A stretch of 64,000 nucleotides of DNA from Sipunculus nudus (lineage: Eukaryota > Annelida > Sipuncula > Golfingiida > Sipunculidae): contig CM049308.1 of the NCBI GenBank assembly GCA_026874595.1, forward strand, positions 48,739,327-48,803,326, written 5' to 3'. Positions within the stretch are counted from its first letter, which is position 1, and the number at the start of each line of letters is the position of its first letter. Below the pieces are notes generated by a model that searched no databases, was not told the origin of the DNA, and worked only from the letters and a program-made list of their open reading frames with translations. The position numbers were made by a program, and so were the translations under genes. Positions 10,874 through 23,530 of this stretch are shown piece after piece.

Positions 10874-13511
10874 CAAGGGACCTATGGGTCACGGCGCTCA
10901 GCTGTTATATATGATAAAAAAATATGATTTAGAAATGAGGCACATGCTGGTTTAATGGGGTAATAAAAAAAATTGTATTATGAGTTGTTGTTGTTTAGCT
11001 TATGTATGTTTTGATAGTACCTTTGGAGACAGGAAAGAGGATTAATTTCATTTATTTTATTAACAAATGGAGTGCGATTGTCACACAGATTTTGACTTGG
11101 CCATATAACTTATAAGCAGAACATATAATATAAGAGTTTTACTATTTATTAAAAAAATTATAAATATTGTCCCAAATATAATTTTTTTTTTTAAATAATA
11201 AGAGAATAGTATGATTTTTTCAAATAAAATATAACTGAAATGATTATTAAAATAATATTAAAGAATATATTCATGAATGCATTCATTAATACATTTTGAA
11301 AGTATTTGCACTGGTATTCATATACTTTCATTTTTACCTGAATTCCCATTCTTATGAAAGAAATTTTATAATGGAGTACATATTCATATTCGTGTTTAAA
11401 TACAATTGCAAAGTATTCGCACCATGTCTGGTATTTATTCAGTTTTCACCAAACAATGATGTTGAGAATCCAGAATATACAAAATTCACACATTTAAATA
11501 ATGATCATAAGTATCTGGTTTTATGGCTTTTATTTATATTAAAAAAAAATGTAATATATTCATTTTGGACTAATTTCACATCAATGTACTAACTATAGAC
11601 ACAGTAGGAATCTAGATAATAATTTTATCAACTGCATCTTTGTCTATCATTAATTTCCTTCATATGATCCCTAATGATTAGTAATGAATAATATAATTTT
11701 TTTATCATTAAAATTGAACTGAAAAATACCATAGGTGAATGCATGGTGTTATTTGGAATACGTGACATTCTATCCATCGATACAAGATTCTTATATCATC
11801 GGTAACTGCAAGTTAATTTCCTGTTATTATCAACTAACAAATTCCTTTTCTTTTTTTCTTTAATTTGTTATTAAAAACCAATAAAAATTTATTAATTTAT
11901 TGTTTATTGTTATTTTGTTGGTTAAAACTACTAGATGAGTTGGGTTGGACACCTGGATCAACTGTGGCTGGCCATTATATAATAAGCCGCCTGGAGCCCC
12001 AGTTTATGCCTCGCCTCAAGCATGCATAATTTGCTGAAAGTTCAACAAGGTCAACATACAGGTGACTCAAGAGGTGCTACAGAGAGCCAAGGTCTGACAT
12101 GGTCTCATAAAAACATTAATAAAAGCTACAATTTTTGGCCAATTTCTTTAAGCTTTTTAAACTAAAAAGCTGAAATCTTTATGTGTGCATGATATGAAAA
12201 TTATATCAACAGTGCTCACAGGAAACAAACATGCCATGGTCAAATTTGGGCAAAATTTAAGGTGCTAATTTTAACTTTATACTAATAACTTATAAAATTT
12301 GAAAAATTCAGAACTAATTTTGGGTATTCAATTGAATCTTGATTAAATAATGTTACATCCCTGACAAAAAAATCTCTAGCTTCAGCAATCCTCTTGTTAA
12401 GGGAGTAAATATATTTCTTGATTTTTTACAAAATGCATTATGTTTGGGCACATAACTTAAAACAATTACACAATACTGACATCATTTCTGGCATGTGCAT
12501 AGAGAATGTATAGAAAAATATGTATATTATATATGATTAAAGTCAGATCAGTGGTTTTGATATTAGGCAGTCTTGAAGTGTAACAATGGGTTTTTAATGG
12601 AAAAATAAAGTTTTTCATTAATATCTCATAGGTATTAAGTCCTAATGACCAAATTCTTGGCATGGTAGGGGATTTTTGAGACATCTAATTGCATGCCAAA
12701 TTTTAGTAACTGAGAGCTGAAGCTGGGTAGCTGAGCACTTGCAAACTGCATGACACTAGCTTGATGTAAACAATGTTACATGGTGCTTGAAAACTTGAAT
12801 AAAATCTACAGTTTTTGATCAACTGATTTCATATTTTTGGTATTTACAGACAAAATGCTAAAAAAACAACATGCTGTGAAAATTAAATCCACAGTACTTA
12901 CAGGAAAAAACCTGCCATGGTCAAAGTTGGGCAAAATTTAAGGTACCAATTTTTTATTTTTGTTAATATTTTAAAAATTTTAAAAGATTTTGATCATATT
13001 TTGGGTATACAATTTAATTTTGATTAATTAAAGTTATATTACTGGAAAAAAAGTTTATAGCTTTAACATATTTTGTGTTAAGTGATCAAATATCTTTCCT
13101 GATTTTTTACACAATGCATTATGTCTGGGCCCATAACTTTTTAAATATACATAACACAGACATAATTTCTGGCATGTACATAGGAACTATATAGATGAAT
13201 AATTATGGTAAATATGAGGAAAAACAGATGAGTGGTTATGATATTAGGCAGTCCTGAAGTGTGAAAATAGGTTTTTTAATAAAAAAATGAGGTTTTTCCT
13301 TAATTTCTCAAAAGAAAGAAGTCGCAAAGACCCAGTGTTCGGCTTGGTAGGAGATCTTGGGGACATCTAACATTATGCAGAATTTCGGATTCCTAGGTCT
13401 TACGGTTTCATAATGTGCCACATCTACGAACGGACAGATGGACAGACGGACGGACGACGGACAATGGACCACGACTATAGCTCAGATGACTTATAGTCAG
13501 CTGAGCTAAAA
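10874..13511 (-). mobile_element. Long RC-1 element with ~680-bp internal units
   Basis: The plus-strand left end is CAAGGGACCTATGGGTCAC. The right end is a 13-bp hairpin at 13479-13507 after an ACGG microsatellite (13433-13465). The 3' half holds two diverged units of about 680 bp ('cagtgctcacaggaaac', 'gccatggtcaaa', 'ttgggcaaaatttaaggt', 'aggcagtcttgaagtgt'). The left 750 bp is shared with 59542-60290. Position 12347/12348 is the uninserted counterpart of the RC-4 insertion at 61004-63033. Confidence 0.65.
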
Positions 13512-13893
13512 ATGATCATGTTTAGTGAGCAAATATTAATTTCTGAGTTCTGACAAAATGCATTATGTTTGGGCCCATAACTTGTAAGAAATTACACAAT
13601 TACCAAGCTTCTAGTATGTACATAGGAAATATATAGAGGAATTGATTTTAATGGTTATTTTAAAAAGGATCAATATCAGATCAGTGGTTTTGATATTATG
13701 CAGTCTTGAGGTGTCACAAGGGGTTTTTAATGGAAAATTGAGGTTTTTTCCTTAATATCTAGAAGTAACAAAGTAGTAGTGATCCAAGTTTTTTGTTATG
13801 TAGGAGATTTTGGGGACATCTAACTGTATGCCAAACTGTGTGCCCTTTTAAGGAACAGATGGACAGACAGACAGCACGACAGCTGACGGACAT
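13512..13893 (-). mobile_element. RC-1 tail fragment next to P450 exon donor
   Basis: It repeats the last part of the RC-1 unit ('gcattatgtttgggcccataactt', 'gacatctaactgtatgcc') and ends in a GACAGACAGAC-rich stretch just before the splice donor of the exon at 13918-14074. Confidence 0.6.
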
Positions 13894-13917
13894 TTTTTTC
13901 TGCACAGCCACACTTAC

Positions 13918-14074
13918 CCATGAGCTGAACTAAAGTTGTAAGAACATCTTCAGGCACATGGTCACCAGAAGCTAAAGCTCTTCTTCTGTCCCTTATAGCA
14001 TCTCTTCCAATATCACGCAGATACTTTGTTGCAGCTTTAACATCCTTCACAAACTGTCTCTTGCTTGGTTTAAA
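13918..14074 (-). CDS. CYP46A1: P450 exon, G/H-helix region (CYP46A1-like)
   Basis: This 157-nt exon encodes 52 residues plus one base of a split codon. It opens F-K-P-S-K-R-Q, then D-I-G-R-D-A-I-R-D-R-R-R-A-L, then G-D-H-V-P-E-D-V-L-T. The match to human CYP46A1 ([36 protein letters not shown]) is the strongest in the gene and fixes the subfamily. The acceptor is TTTTCAG and the donor is G|GTAAGT, phase 1. A repeat copy ends at about 13891-13899, only about 20 bases into the downstream intron, so the donor sits almost at the edge of mobile DNA. The donor itself remains consensus. Confidence 0.9.
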
Positions 14075-14552
14075 CTGAAAATAAAATTACTGATATGGTT
14101 AAACCTTGAAGAATTTCATTCATAGAGAAGATGACCAGCCTGAATTTTCATATTACCTTGATCATGTAGCATTTGTGAACCTTATGAAAGTCTGACTGTA
14201 AAATAAGTTCCTGGCCCTTATGATTTGTGCCCAGCTGATGGACAGGCAGCCAGACCGATGGATGTAGGGCAAATATCATTATCTATAGCTGAGCTAATAA
14301 AACCTTCAATAAACAATTCATATAACAAGTTTTTAAAAAAATCTATCAACTGATAATAACAAGATGGGAAAATTGCCATTTCTCCTGTCTCAGAAAGACA
14401 TGAAAAATGTACACAGTTGTTTAAATTGTAGGTGATTCCACCAATCTGGTCAACTTATAAAACTATCTGTGGCAAATTAATAAGTTTCAGGACAATTCAT
14501 TAATCTGAAAGTTGTCATGATTCTTATAATATGGTTATAAAAAAAATACAAG

Positions 14553-15800
14553 TAACAAGTGACCTATTGGTTCATTATGGTCAGCTGGCATGCTTTAACT
14601 ATGACATTAATGGCAAATATTCACAAATGTTATCACATGTTTGCCACTCCCAGTTTGGTACCAATTACATAGGAAGTTCGATATAAATGTCCTAGTCTGG
14701 TTAAAGTGTATCTAATATAACATGATTGTCTAAGACCAAATATATGACAGCTGAGAGATAGGAAGTAATGATTTACTACAGGCCCCCTTTTTCTGAAGCA
14801 TATTTTGACACTTTACAGGGACAGGATCATGAGGATGCATGGTCACAAATTTTCTAACTTTTTTGAAACAATATGTATATCATATTTGACTTAAAAATAT
14901 GCACTACCAAAAAAATCGGAGGTTCCTAAATGTTCTCTGTTTCTGTGAATTGACAATGAAGACCATGGTCAAGGTCAACAATTTTCTAAACTGACTTAGA
15001 TGTTAGTGGAAGAAAATATTTTGCATTACTAAAAAAGTTATGGGGTTCACAGAAATTGTTTCCACAGATCTGGCCTTGTTGGCTAAGGTCACAAGTTTTC
15101 ACACAGGTATGAGTTCTTTGAGGATACAATTTGTATGTCAAATTTACAGAAAAAATATCCAGTACTTGAAAACTTTATTGGGTTGATAGAAATGTTGTTT
15201 CTACATATTTAGCCTTGACGATCCAGGTCAAAGTCACATATTTTCAAACATGTCCGAGATCTTGGTGGAAACCATTATATGTGTATCAATTTTGAAGAAA
15301 AAATATGCAGTGTTTTCAAAAGTTACATGGTTCACAGAAATGCTGTTTCAATAGATTAAGCCTTGATGATTCAGGTTAAGGTCATCAGTTTTAGACATGT
15401 CTGAGTTGGAAACAATTTGTGTGTCAAATTGGAAGGAAAAATATGCAGTTATTGACTTCACAAAAATCAAATTTTTCAACAGATTTTTGTTTTAACCTTG
15501 AAAAGCAAGGTCAGTTTCATCAGTTTTGGAAAATGTTGGAAATCTTGGCAGAAACATTTTGTGTGTCAAATTTGCAGAAAACATGCGGTGCTTTACCATT
15601 ATCCTGGATTTTGGCAGATTTGTAATCCCGGATAAAAGTCAATATGTCTTTGTGTTTCAAAATCTGCAATAACTTACTGCCTGGTATCTTTCATTTTGAT
15701 TCTCAGAACAATACATCCAAGCAATTGAAAAATATGTTTAAGTTTGTTTTTCACCAGATATGTACACATTCAAAGTAAAGGCTACTCTTGTAGTGAAGTC
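14553..15800 (-). repeat. Degenerate repeat array in P450 intron
   Basis: It begins with an RC-1-like terminus (CAAGTGACCTATTGGTTC) and continues with units of roughly 150 bp built on 'aggtcaaagtcac', 'tttcaaacatgtctgag' and 'gaaaaaatatgcagt'. It is strongly diverged. No exon is hidden in it that I could find. Confidence 0.5.
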
Positions 15801-16194
15801 CATGACCTAAATTACATTTGGCTTTTACCTTGACCCATATGTGTGCATGGAATAATATGGAGGAAATCTGTCCATTAATTTATGAATTGCATTGCTCACA
15901 ATATTGTCAAATTGTGGTGATACCAGTCTCCTGTACAAGACAATTCTACCTAAGATCTTCAGTAATTTTCAGGAATAATAACTTATGTTCACAGGAAGTT
16001 TATCTTAGACATTCTTGTTCTCATTCTCTTTCTTAAGACTACGTTTTATGTAAATAAAAACAAAAATATTACACTGCTTCACTGAAAAAGATATAACCTT
16101 TGTTTATTAGAGCAGAGTAGATATAAATGTATTCCCTTAAATGGACTGTAAATAAACAAACACAGTAAATTTGGTTATAGTTGTGTTTACTTAC

Positions 16195-16314
16195 TCTTGC
16201 TAGTGGGTCCTTCCTCAACATTGCACATGCCATTCCCTCTAGAACAGTGAGAACAGCATTCAAAGCATCACTGTTCTCATCCTTCATTGAATCCATATCC
16301 TTACCAAACACTAA
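16195..16314 (-). CDS. CYP46A1: P450 exon, F-helix region (CYP46A1-like)
   Basis: This 120-nt, phase 0-0 exon encodes exactly 40 residues, starting L-V-F-G-K-D-M and ending K-D-P-L-A-R. It corresponds to the AAFGMETSM...LMLEG...LAK part of CYP46A1: the FG(M/K) motif after the E helix and a V-L-E-G-M segment matching human L-M-L-E-G. The acceptor is TTGCTTTCAG and the donor AGA|GTAAGT is consensus. The surrounding open frame runs on past both splice sites but loses similarity there. The F/G region usually shapes the substrate channel and is the least conserved part of a P450, so weaker identity here is expected. Confidence 0.85.
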
Positions 16315-16430
16315 CTGAAAGCAAGTAAATATTGTCAGCACTTTTCACAAATCCCTTTCAATACTTTGGATTTCAAATGGTTACATAAATGATTACTGTT
16401 CACTGTCTTGGAAGCAATTATAATAATAAA

Positions 16431-18489
16431 CTAGATGTGTCGGAACGACACGAATGCCCCCGCCTGGGGCAAATTAGAAACATTTGTTAAATTTTGTAAA
16501 TTTTTTAAGTTCAGGAGGTGTTGTATGGTCAAAAGTAGGTCAAGAAGGGCAAAATGCAAACTCGATCTGAAACGGGTCATTATCAAGCAACACACCAAAA
16601 ATCAGGCCAGTATGCAGGCATTGTGAAAAAAAGTGCGTATACATGTGCATTTTTCATAAAAATTTCTGTCTTTCATGAAATTTTCTATGTTCAGGATCTG
16701 TCATATGGTCAAAAATAGGTTAACTGGGACGAAACGCAAACTTGATCTGTAAGTGGTCATTATGCACCCACAGACCAAACATTGGGCCAGTATCTGTAAG
16801 CTTTGCATTGCGAAACTAGAATATTAGCAAAAGCTGATAATCAGTTATAAATTTAAATCTGAGAGGTATGTACCATGTTTTATAACAATCCACCAAATGC
16901 TTCCTGAGAAATATCCCCCTAAGATTTTTTCTATACTAAGCTCTGTGACCTTGAAAAGTAGGTCAAGACCACCCATCTTTGAACTTGACCAAGATTTTGT
17001 AAATATGATGCAAAAGCACTGAAGTAATGAAGTTCCTTAGTTGAATACCTTTGGAGATATCATGCACAAAAGGCCAAAATTGAAAAATCCGATAAAATTT
17101 CATTAAAAAATCAGAATTTGCAGGTGACACCACCAAAATTGTGCAGCACGTACAGACCATCAGTCCAAATGATCATAGTAAGTTTTGTGAAAATCCACAC
17201 AATGGTTCCTGAGATATAAGCTTCTGAGTGTTTTCTATAATCAGCTCTAAAATGTAGAAAAATGGGTCATGGTCACCCATCTTCGAACTTGACCGAGATT
17301 TTATCGATAAACATCTTCACTGATGAAAAAAATTCCAAAGGGGAATCCTTTTAGAGATATCCCACTCACAAGGTAAAAGTTAACAGATGCGGAACGGACT
17401 GACAGACGGACACCCGACAGACAGATGGGCGGACGGATAAACGGACAGCTTGGGTGACGACAATAGCCCATCAGCCTATGAGCTGAGGGCTAAAAACGGC
17501 TGTACATGTACATTTGTCATGAAAATTTCTATTTTTCATGAAATTTTCTATGTTTAGGAGCCATAAAACAATCAAAAGTAGGTCAACCGGGACGAAACGC
17601 GAACTCGATCTGCAACTGGTCATTATCTGTCTATACACCAAAAATCAGGCCAATATCTGCAGGCATTGCGAAAAAAAGTCAGTACATGTGTATTTGTCAT
17701 GAAAATTTATATTTTTTATGAAATTTTCTGTTTAGGAGCCGTAAAACGGTCAAAAGTAGGTCAACTGGGACAAAACGCGAACTCGATCTGTAACTGGTCA
17801 TTATCTGCATACACACCAAAAATCAGGCCAATATCTGCAGGCATTGCGAAAAAAAGTCCGTACATGTATATTTGTCATGAAAATTTCTATTTTTCATGAA
17901 ATTTTCTACGTTAAGGAGCCGTAAATGGTCAAAAGTAGGTCAACCGGGACGAAACGCAAACTCGATCTGTAACTGGTCATTATCTGGCCACACACCAAAA
18001 ATCAGGCCAATACCTGCAGGCACTGCGAAAAAAAGTCCGTACATGTGTATTTGTCATGAAAATTTCTATTTTTCATGAAATTTTCTAAGTTAAGGAGCTG
18101 TAAAACGGTCAAAAGTAGGTCAACCAGGACGAAACGCGAACTCCATCTGTAACTGGTCATTATCTGCCAAAACACCAAAAATCAGGCCAATATCTGCAGG
18201 CATTGCGAAAAAAAGTCCGTACATGTGTATTTGTCATGAAAATTTCTATTTTTCATGAAATTTTCTAAGTTTTGGAGCTGTGAAACGGTCAAAGGTAGGT
18301 CAACTTGGACGAAACGCGAACTCGATCTGTAACTGGTCATTATCTGCCCACACACTAAAAACCAGGCTAATATCTGCAGGCATTGCGAAAAAAAGTCCGT
18401 ACAACTGTTTGATTTCGGTAGGACGGAAGGACGGAATGACGGACATGGGTAAAACTATATGCCCCGGCTACTTTGTGGCAGGGGCATAA
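16431..18489 (-). mobile_element. RC-5, pearl-like element with ~188-bp tandem core
   Basis: On the minus strand the 3' end is the hairpin GTGTCG-ttc-CGACAC followed by AT, CTAG and T (16431-16450). The other end is a TGCCCC...GGGGCA hairpin at about 18460-18486 preceded by an ACGG-type stretch (18419-18445). Between them lie about seven units of 188 bp with 'gtcaaaagtaggtcaac', 'gacgaaacgcgaactcgatc', 'aatcaggccaatatctgcag' and 'catgaaattttct'. Tandem cores plus an ACGG microsatellite match what is known of bivalve 'pearl' elements. An RC-6 copy is nested inside at 16816-17494. Confidence 0.75.
16816..17494 (-). mobile_element. RC-6 element nested in RC-5
   Basis: The left end (CTAGAATATTAGC) is the minus-strand 3' terminus CTAG, followed by T. 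The right end carries GCCCATCAGCCTATGAGCTGAGGGC, a long imperfect hairpin (the ACGG-like stretch is at 17398-17445). It interrupts the RC-5 unit between 'gcattgcgaaa' and its continuation 'cgtacatgt', which is intact in the other units. RC-6 also occurs at 31007-32034. Confidence 0.7.
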
Positions 18490-18548
18490 AAATGAGAATG
18501 CTTTGTTCAACAGTAAATAATACCTTTAATCTTAAGGTATAGAGTCAA

Positions 18549-18704
18549 TTGTATCTGCTAAAACAGATTTTGCAGATACTGTGTTTTCATGCAGGTTCTG
18601 CTGTTGCTGCTGCCGCATTCATTTCTGGAGCTCTGAATCTCCTGGATGGATTTTTCTAAAACCTGGTATAATTTCAGGGTCACATGTGAACTGGTGCCTA
18701 AAAA
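18549..18704 (+). mobile_element. RC-3 5'-end fragment
   Basis: It starts A|TTGTATCTGC, with the TTTTGCAGATAC partner arm and the 'catttctggag', 'tcacatgtgaactggtgcct' block of RC-3. It is cut off by an RC-1 terminus at 18705. Confidence 0.65.
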
Positions 18705-20060
18705 CAAGTGGCCAATGGGCCATGATGCTCAGCTGAATTCAAGGAGCCTTGAACAATGGGTAAAATGACTGCCATTGTGCTCAAAATCATTCATTTTCCA
18801 ATAGATCTTAGATAAAGGTTACAGTGACCATATTGTACATACAGCTGCTTCCATGTGTGCCCATCTGCCTAACAGGGTGTTAAAATCATGATCCTCCACA
18901 CAGCTTGCAGAAAATAGGTCACATTGACATTTCAGGTCTCCAAGGAGATTAGAAGATTCTAGGCCAAATGGATACAATTTGTACCCCATCTAACTTTTTA
19001 GTGAAAATAACACATATTGCTGGACTTGATCTTGGATCAGCATGAAATTTTGCTTGTTTAGACAAATTTCTTGTACACAAGACTGGTGGCGCCATTGTGG
19101 AGTGGTAAATGTATAAGCCTGTAATTCTGCATGTCTATAGATGTCCTTCTCTTGTATGCAAGTCTGGTTAGGCCACCTACAATTGTTTTTGTGTGTTGTT
19201 CATCTGTGCATCTTTTTTTGTTGTGTGTTGTTCATCTGTGCATCTTTTTTTGTGAAAATCAGGCAACTCTCAGGAGTGGTTTGACTTATAAGCATGAAAT
19301 TTACAAGTCCATCCATCTTGTGTAGCTTTCACATACACAATTAAGACTTGTGGTGCCACCTACAATATCACATATTCATACAATATATCCATGCATTTAT
19401 CTCAGGAGTGGTTTAATTTATTGTCCTGAAAGTTCGCATGTCCATAGATTTTGGAAGGATTATCTTTTATACAAGACTGATGGTGCTACATACAATTAGT
19501 TTTATCTGGCATCCATCTGCATGCTGATGTTTTTGGTGAAAATCATTCAGATCTTGAATTACTTTCTTACACAAGCAGGTGGCCCCACATACAATCATAC
19601 ATTCTTAAAATACATTCATGCATTTATCTTAAGAGTGGTTTCAAATACCAGCTTGTATTTTTGCATGCTCATTGATCTTGGATGGCATAGTCTCTTATGC
19701 AAGATAGGTAGCACTACCTTTTTTTCCATGCTGTCAGTCAGTGTGTCTATATTTGGGAGGAAATCACATATCCCACTCCTGAGTGGTTTAATGTATGAGC
19801 CTGAGTCCAAAGATCTATGATAGCTTTACATATTTTTACATTGTACAAATGACCAGTGGTGCTACCTGCAGTATTTTTTTGTAGTTTGAATTCATCCATC
19901 TGTCCATCTTGGGATTTTTTTTTTTAGAGCCACAAATTTGGAGGGCTGTCATGTCAGAAGACATTGCATGTCTCACTGTATCCATGTCTCTGTGATTTGG
20001 GGATAATTGTAGTCATTTTTCCACTGCCAATATTCTGGTTGTAAATATATTTAATGATTT
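18705..20060 (-). repeat. RC-1 terminus followed by RC-3-like repeat body
   Basis: CAAGTGGCCAATGGGCC marks an RC-1 end. From about 19060 the sequence resembles the RC-3 interior (GGTGGCGCCA.., 'atctcaggagtggttt', 'catccatc'), in units of about 240 bp. No coding potential is supported. Confidence 0.45.
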
Positions 20061-22852
20061 TTTAGCTCAGCTGACTGTAAGGAATCTGGCCATACATTAG
20101 CAGGGCACAAATCGTAACTGCTACTCCTAGAAACTTCTAAGTCAACATCCAAGGAGGTCAATAAAAATTCTCTTTGGAAATCTGAAATTAGGTGACTGTG
20201 ACCTATATCCTCTGAGCTATGGGGCTTGAAAGTACCCCCCCAGAATAATCAAAAATATAATACAAAACCTCCAATATCTTGATAATTAATGCATGAATTG
20301 TCATGATTTTTGCCTTGAATATCAACCATGACTAGTTTTGTCAGTTCCCCAATAGTGGTGGCGCCACCTGTATTTTTTGTATTTTAACAAATATTTTTCT
20401 ATTTTTTTACTATAAAATGACAACAATCATGACAGTTTCTCAGCTGTAATTACATCTAGTGTGCCAAAACCTAGTGTGTTTATTGATCACAAGTGGATGC
20501 CATATAGTTATCACCCTGTCTGTCTGTCTGTTTGTCTGTCCATCCACACAAATTTGTTTCCAGATGATAACTCCAGGTTGTATTGACATATGCATTTCAA
20601 ACTTGACTTATATATGGCCCACCACTAATGCAAGAACCTATATGATTTTGGGGTCATGAAGTCAAAGGTCAAGGTCACAGGACTCACTCATTTTTAAAGA
20701 TTATGGCTGCATTTTAAGCCAAGCTTTTCATCCCAAACTTTCCATTTTGTGCATTTAGCTGACTTGCTAGTATGGGGAGAGCATCAATGAATTTGGGGTC
20801 ATATTGTCAAAGGTCAAGGTCACAGGGGCCATGTGTTCACAAATTAGTTTCCAGATGATAACTCAAGCTTAGTTTGACATATTGGTTTCAAACTTAACTT
20901 ATATATGACTCACCAATAAAGTTAGAATCTTGTTGATTTTGGGGTCCAATGATCAAAGGTCAAGGTCACAGGATTCATTTCTTTAAAAAGAATGCATGTG
21001 TATTGAAGCAAAACTTTTCATGGCAAACCTTCCATCTTCAAGATATTGCTAAGGCCAAAAAAAAAAATGTTCTGCTTCCAATTACATGGACTTTTAAAAT
21101 AGGGTCGGTCGGTCGGAATTTTTTTTTTTTTACAATTTTTTTTATTTTGGCTTTTCTATATTTTAAAGACCATTCTCAACATGACAAACTAAGCAAAAAG
21201 CATAATCATGACAGAATTCATAATAATATTCTCTAAACTCTGTAGTCACCCATTTTAGCCTGGTCGGCATTGGATGCCGACGCCAAGAAGGCACGATGAT
21301 TTGAAAGTTCACTTTTCCTCTTTAAGCTTTGAACAACAAGGCATGACCTGTTGAGATATATATTTAACATAAAACAAGTGATTGCCCATCATTTTGAGCA
21401 ATGAAATATACTATTTACAAATAAAAACGGAAGTCTTATCATCAGCGAGGGCGGTTTCCATGTTGTCAGACCGATCGGCACGCGCCACTGATTTGGCAGC
21501 CATTGAACCATACCTAACGCTCCGCACAGGCACCCAGTATCATACTTGGGTTTCAGAAAAAAATTCACTGTGTGGAGGTTGCCTACAGTCAGAGGTTTTT
21601 TACGGTCGTGTTCTATATTTAGCTTTCGGAACATCGTTGTAATACATGGGAAGCTCTCTGGTGAAAGAAACCGGCATATTCCTGCGAGGTGTTCCAAGTG
21701 CTACCTTCTAAGACATGTTGAAATAAAGCAACTAGTGTCTTCAATAGGCGCAAGGTGCCACCACTCTGAACGCCAGAATGGGTCCATCAACAATGTTTAC
21801 AAATGAAAAAAATGGCTTCAGGGTTTTTATTTTTTTTAGGTAGGGTCAGCGGGGTAGCAATAGGGTCGGTTGGGAACCGGAAGCAGAACATTTTTTTTTT
21901 GGCCTAACCTGCCAATAGGGGAAGATTCTGTTAAATTTTGGGGTCAAGAAGTCAAAGGTCACGGTCACAGTACCCACTCATTATGAAAAATTGTGAGGCA
22001 TTTTAAGCCAAACGTTTTATCTAAAAAATTCCATCTTGCACATATAGACGAGCTGCTAAATGAGGGGAAGAACCTGATTGATTTGGGGGTCACAAGGATA
22101 AAGGTCATGGTCACAGGGGCCCATCTTTCCACATATTTGCTTCTGGATGATAACTCCAGTTTGGATTGACATATTGGTTTCAAATTTTGACTTATATATG
22201 ACCCACCAATAATGTAAGAACCCTTTTGATTTTGGGGTCATAAGGCCAAAGGTCAAGGTCACAGGACCCCCTTCTTTAAAAAGATTGTTGATTTTTTTTA
22301 ACCAAACTTTCTGTCCCAAACCTTCTATCTTCTAGATGTTGCTCACCTGCCAATAGTGGAAGTAACTTATGGATTTTTGGGGTCACAAGGTCAAAGGTCA
22401 ACGTCATGGGGGCCATCTATCCAAAAAAAGTTTCCAGATGATAACACCAGTTTGGTTTGAAATATTGGTTTCAAACTTGACTGATATGTGGCCAACCACT
22501 AAAGTAAGAACTGTTGATTCTGGGTCATGAGATCAAAGGTCAAGGTCACAGGACCCACTACTTTAGAAAATTGTAGATGCATTTTAAGCCAATCTTTTCA
22601 ACTCAATCCTTCCATCATCGACACGTGGTGCACCTGCCAATAGGGGATGTTTCCTTTTGATTTTGGGGTCACAAGGTCAAAGGTTAAGGTCACAGGGCCC
22701 ATCCATTCACAAATTAGTTTTTGGATGATGACTCCAGTTTGGGTAGACAGGTTGGCTTCAAACTGATCAAAGGACCAATATTTTTGAAAACCTCATAAAT
22801 ATATATCCTTATACACAAATGCAGCTGAGCTTCGAGACCCATGGGTCCCTAG
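20061..22852 (+). mobile_element. RC-1 element, plus orientation, with ~410-bp units
   Basis: The left end is TTTAGCTCAGCTGAC. The right end is GACCCATGGGTCCCTAG followed by T, the canonical CTAG variant of the RC-1 terminus. Internal units carry 'ggggtcacaaggtcaaaggt' plus 'tccagatgataactccag'. It is interrupted by a Harbinger-like MITE at 21053-21904. The stretch at 20358-20400 is the uninserted counterpart of the RC-3 insertion at 49532-50698. Confidence 0.65.
21053..21904. mobile_element. Harbinger-like element, TAA duplication, 852 bp
   Basis: Termini GGCC-A(11)-TGTTCTGCTTCC and GGAAGCAGAACA-T(9-10)-GGCC are inverted, with flanking TAA at 21050-21052 and 21905-21907. Subterminal TAGGGTCGGTCGG repeats occur at both ends. 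The interior is clearly richer in C+G than its surroundings and contains the perfect hairpin GTCGGCAT-tgg-ATGCCGAC at 21263-21281. Open frames of 86-102 codons on both strands show no recognisable domain, so I do not call a gene. Confidence 0.8.
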
Positions 22853-22870
22853 TTAAGAATCGTATACATA

Positions 22871-23292
22871 CTGTGGTTGCCTTTTTGTTCACGCGGGTTA
22901 TAATTTCGCTATATTCGCGAATGGGAAATAATCGTGAAAATGAAACCCTCGGGAATTATTGGTCAATTGAGTATGTCCATCTTACTGGGTGAAACCAATA
23001 CTTGTATGTGAATAGGTTAGAACAGTGAAACAATTTTTATAATAAATTACATCCATGCAGGTATAGGGAAAACTTTACCTTAAATTTGAACTAAACTTCC
23101 TGTGCTGTGTGTTCCGGACCATCGTTATATAAGTAGAATATCACAAACTCATGACTTATTCTTATTTTATAATACAAACAGGTATGGCTTTACAAAAGAT
23201 TTGATATAGGTTCTAGTAAGATTGCGAAAATGAAACATTAAAAATTAAGAAATCTCAAAATTACAGCCTCGCGAATATAAAGCCAACCACAG
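22871..23292. mobile_element. Mariner-like MITE with TA duplication
   Basis: CTGTGGTTGCCTTT at the left and its inverted counterpart ending CCAACCACAG at the right are flanked by TA on both sides (22869-22870, 23293-23294). Inverted homology extends inward (TTCGCG, TAATTT). It is non-coding. Confidence 0.65.
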
Positions 23293-23530
23293 TATCATCT
23301 GATACTCTACTGCTTCTCACATGAATACAATTTTTAACTAGAATAACTCTTTAGAGATTAACATTATGCCAACATTTTCAAATTACAATGCCCTGCCCTT
23401 TAATGTCATTGTATAAAAAAAAAAACAGCTCTGGTTGAAATATGTAAGATCATAGAAATGTTCACCATGATTTTTCTCATCCTGAAGTACCAGTGACTGA
23501 AAATTATAATTTATTTTTGCTTTGCCATAA

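Noticed and set aside
21382-21806. Open frames of 86-102 codons inside the Harbinger-like element
   Set aside because: They overlap on both strands and show no transposase or other domain.
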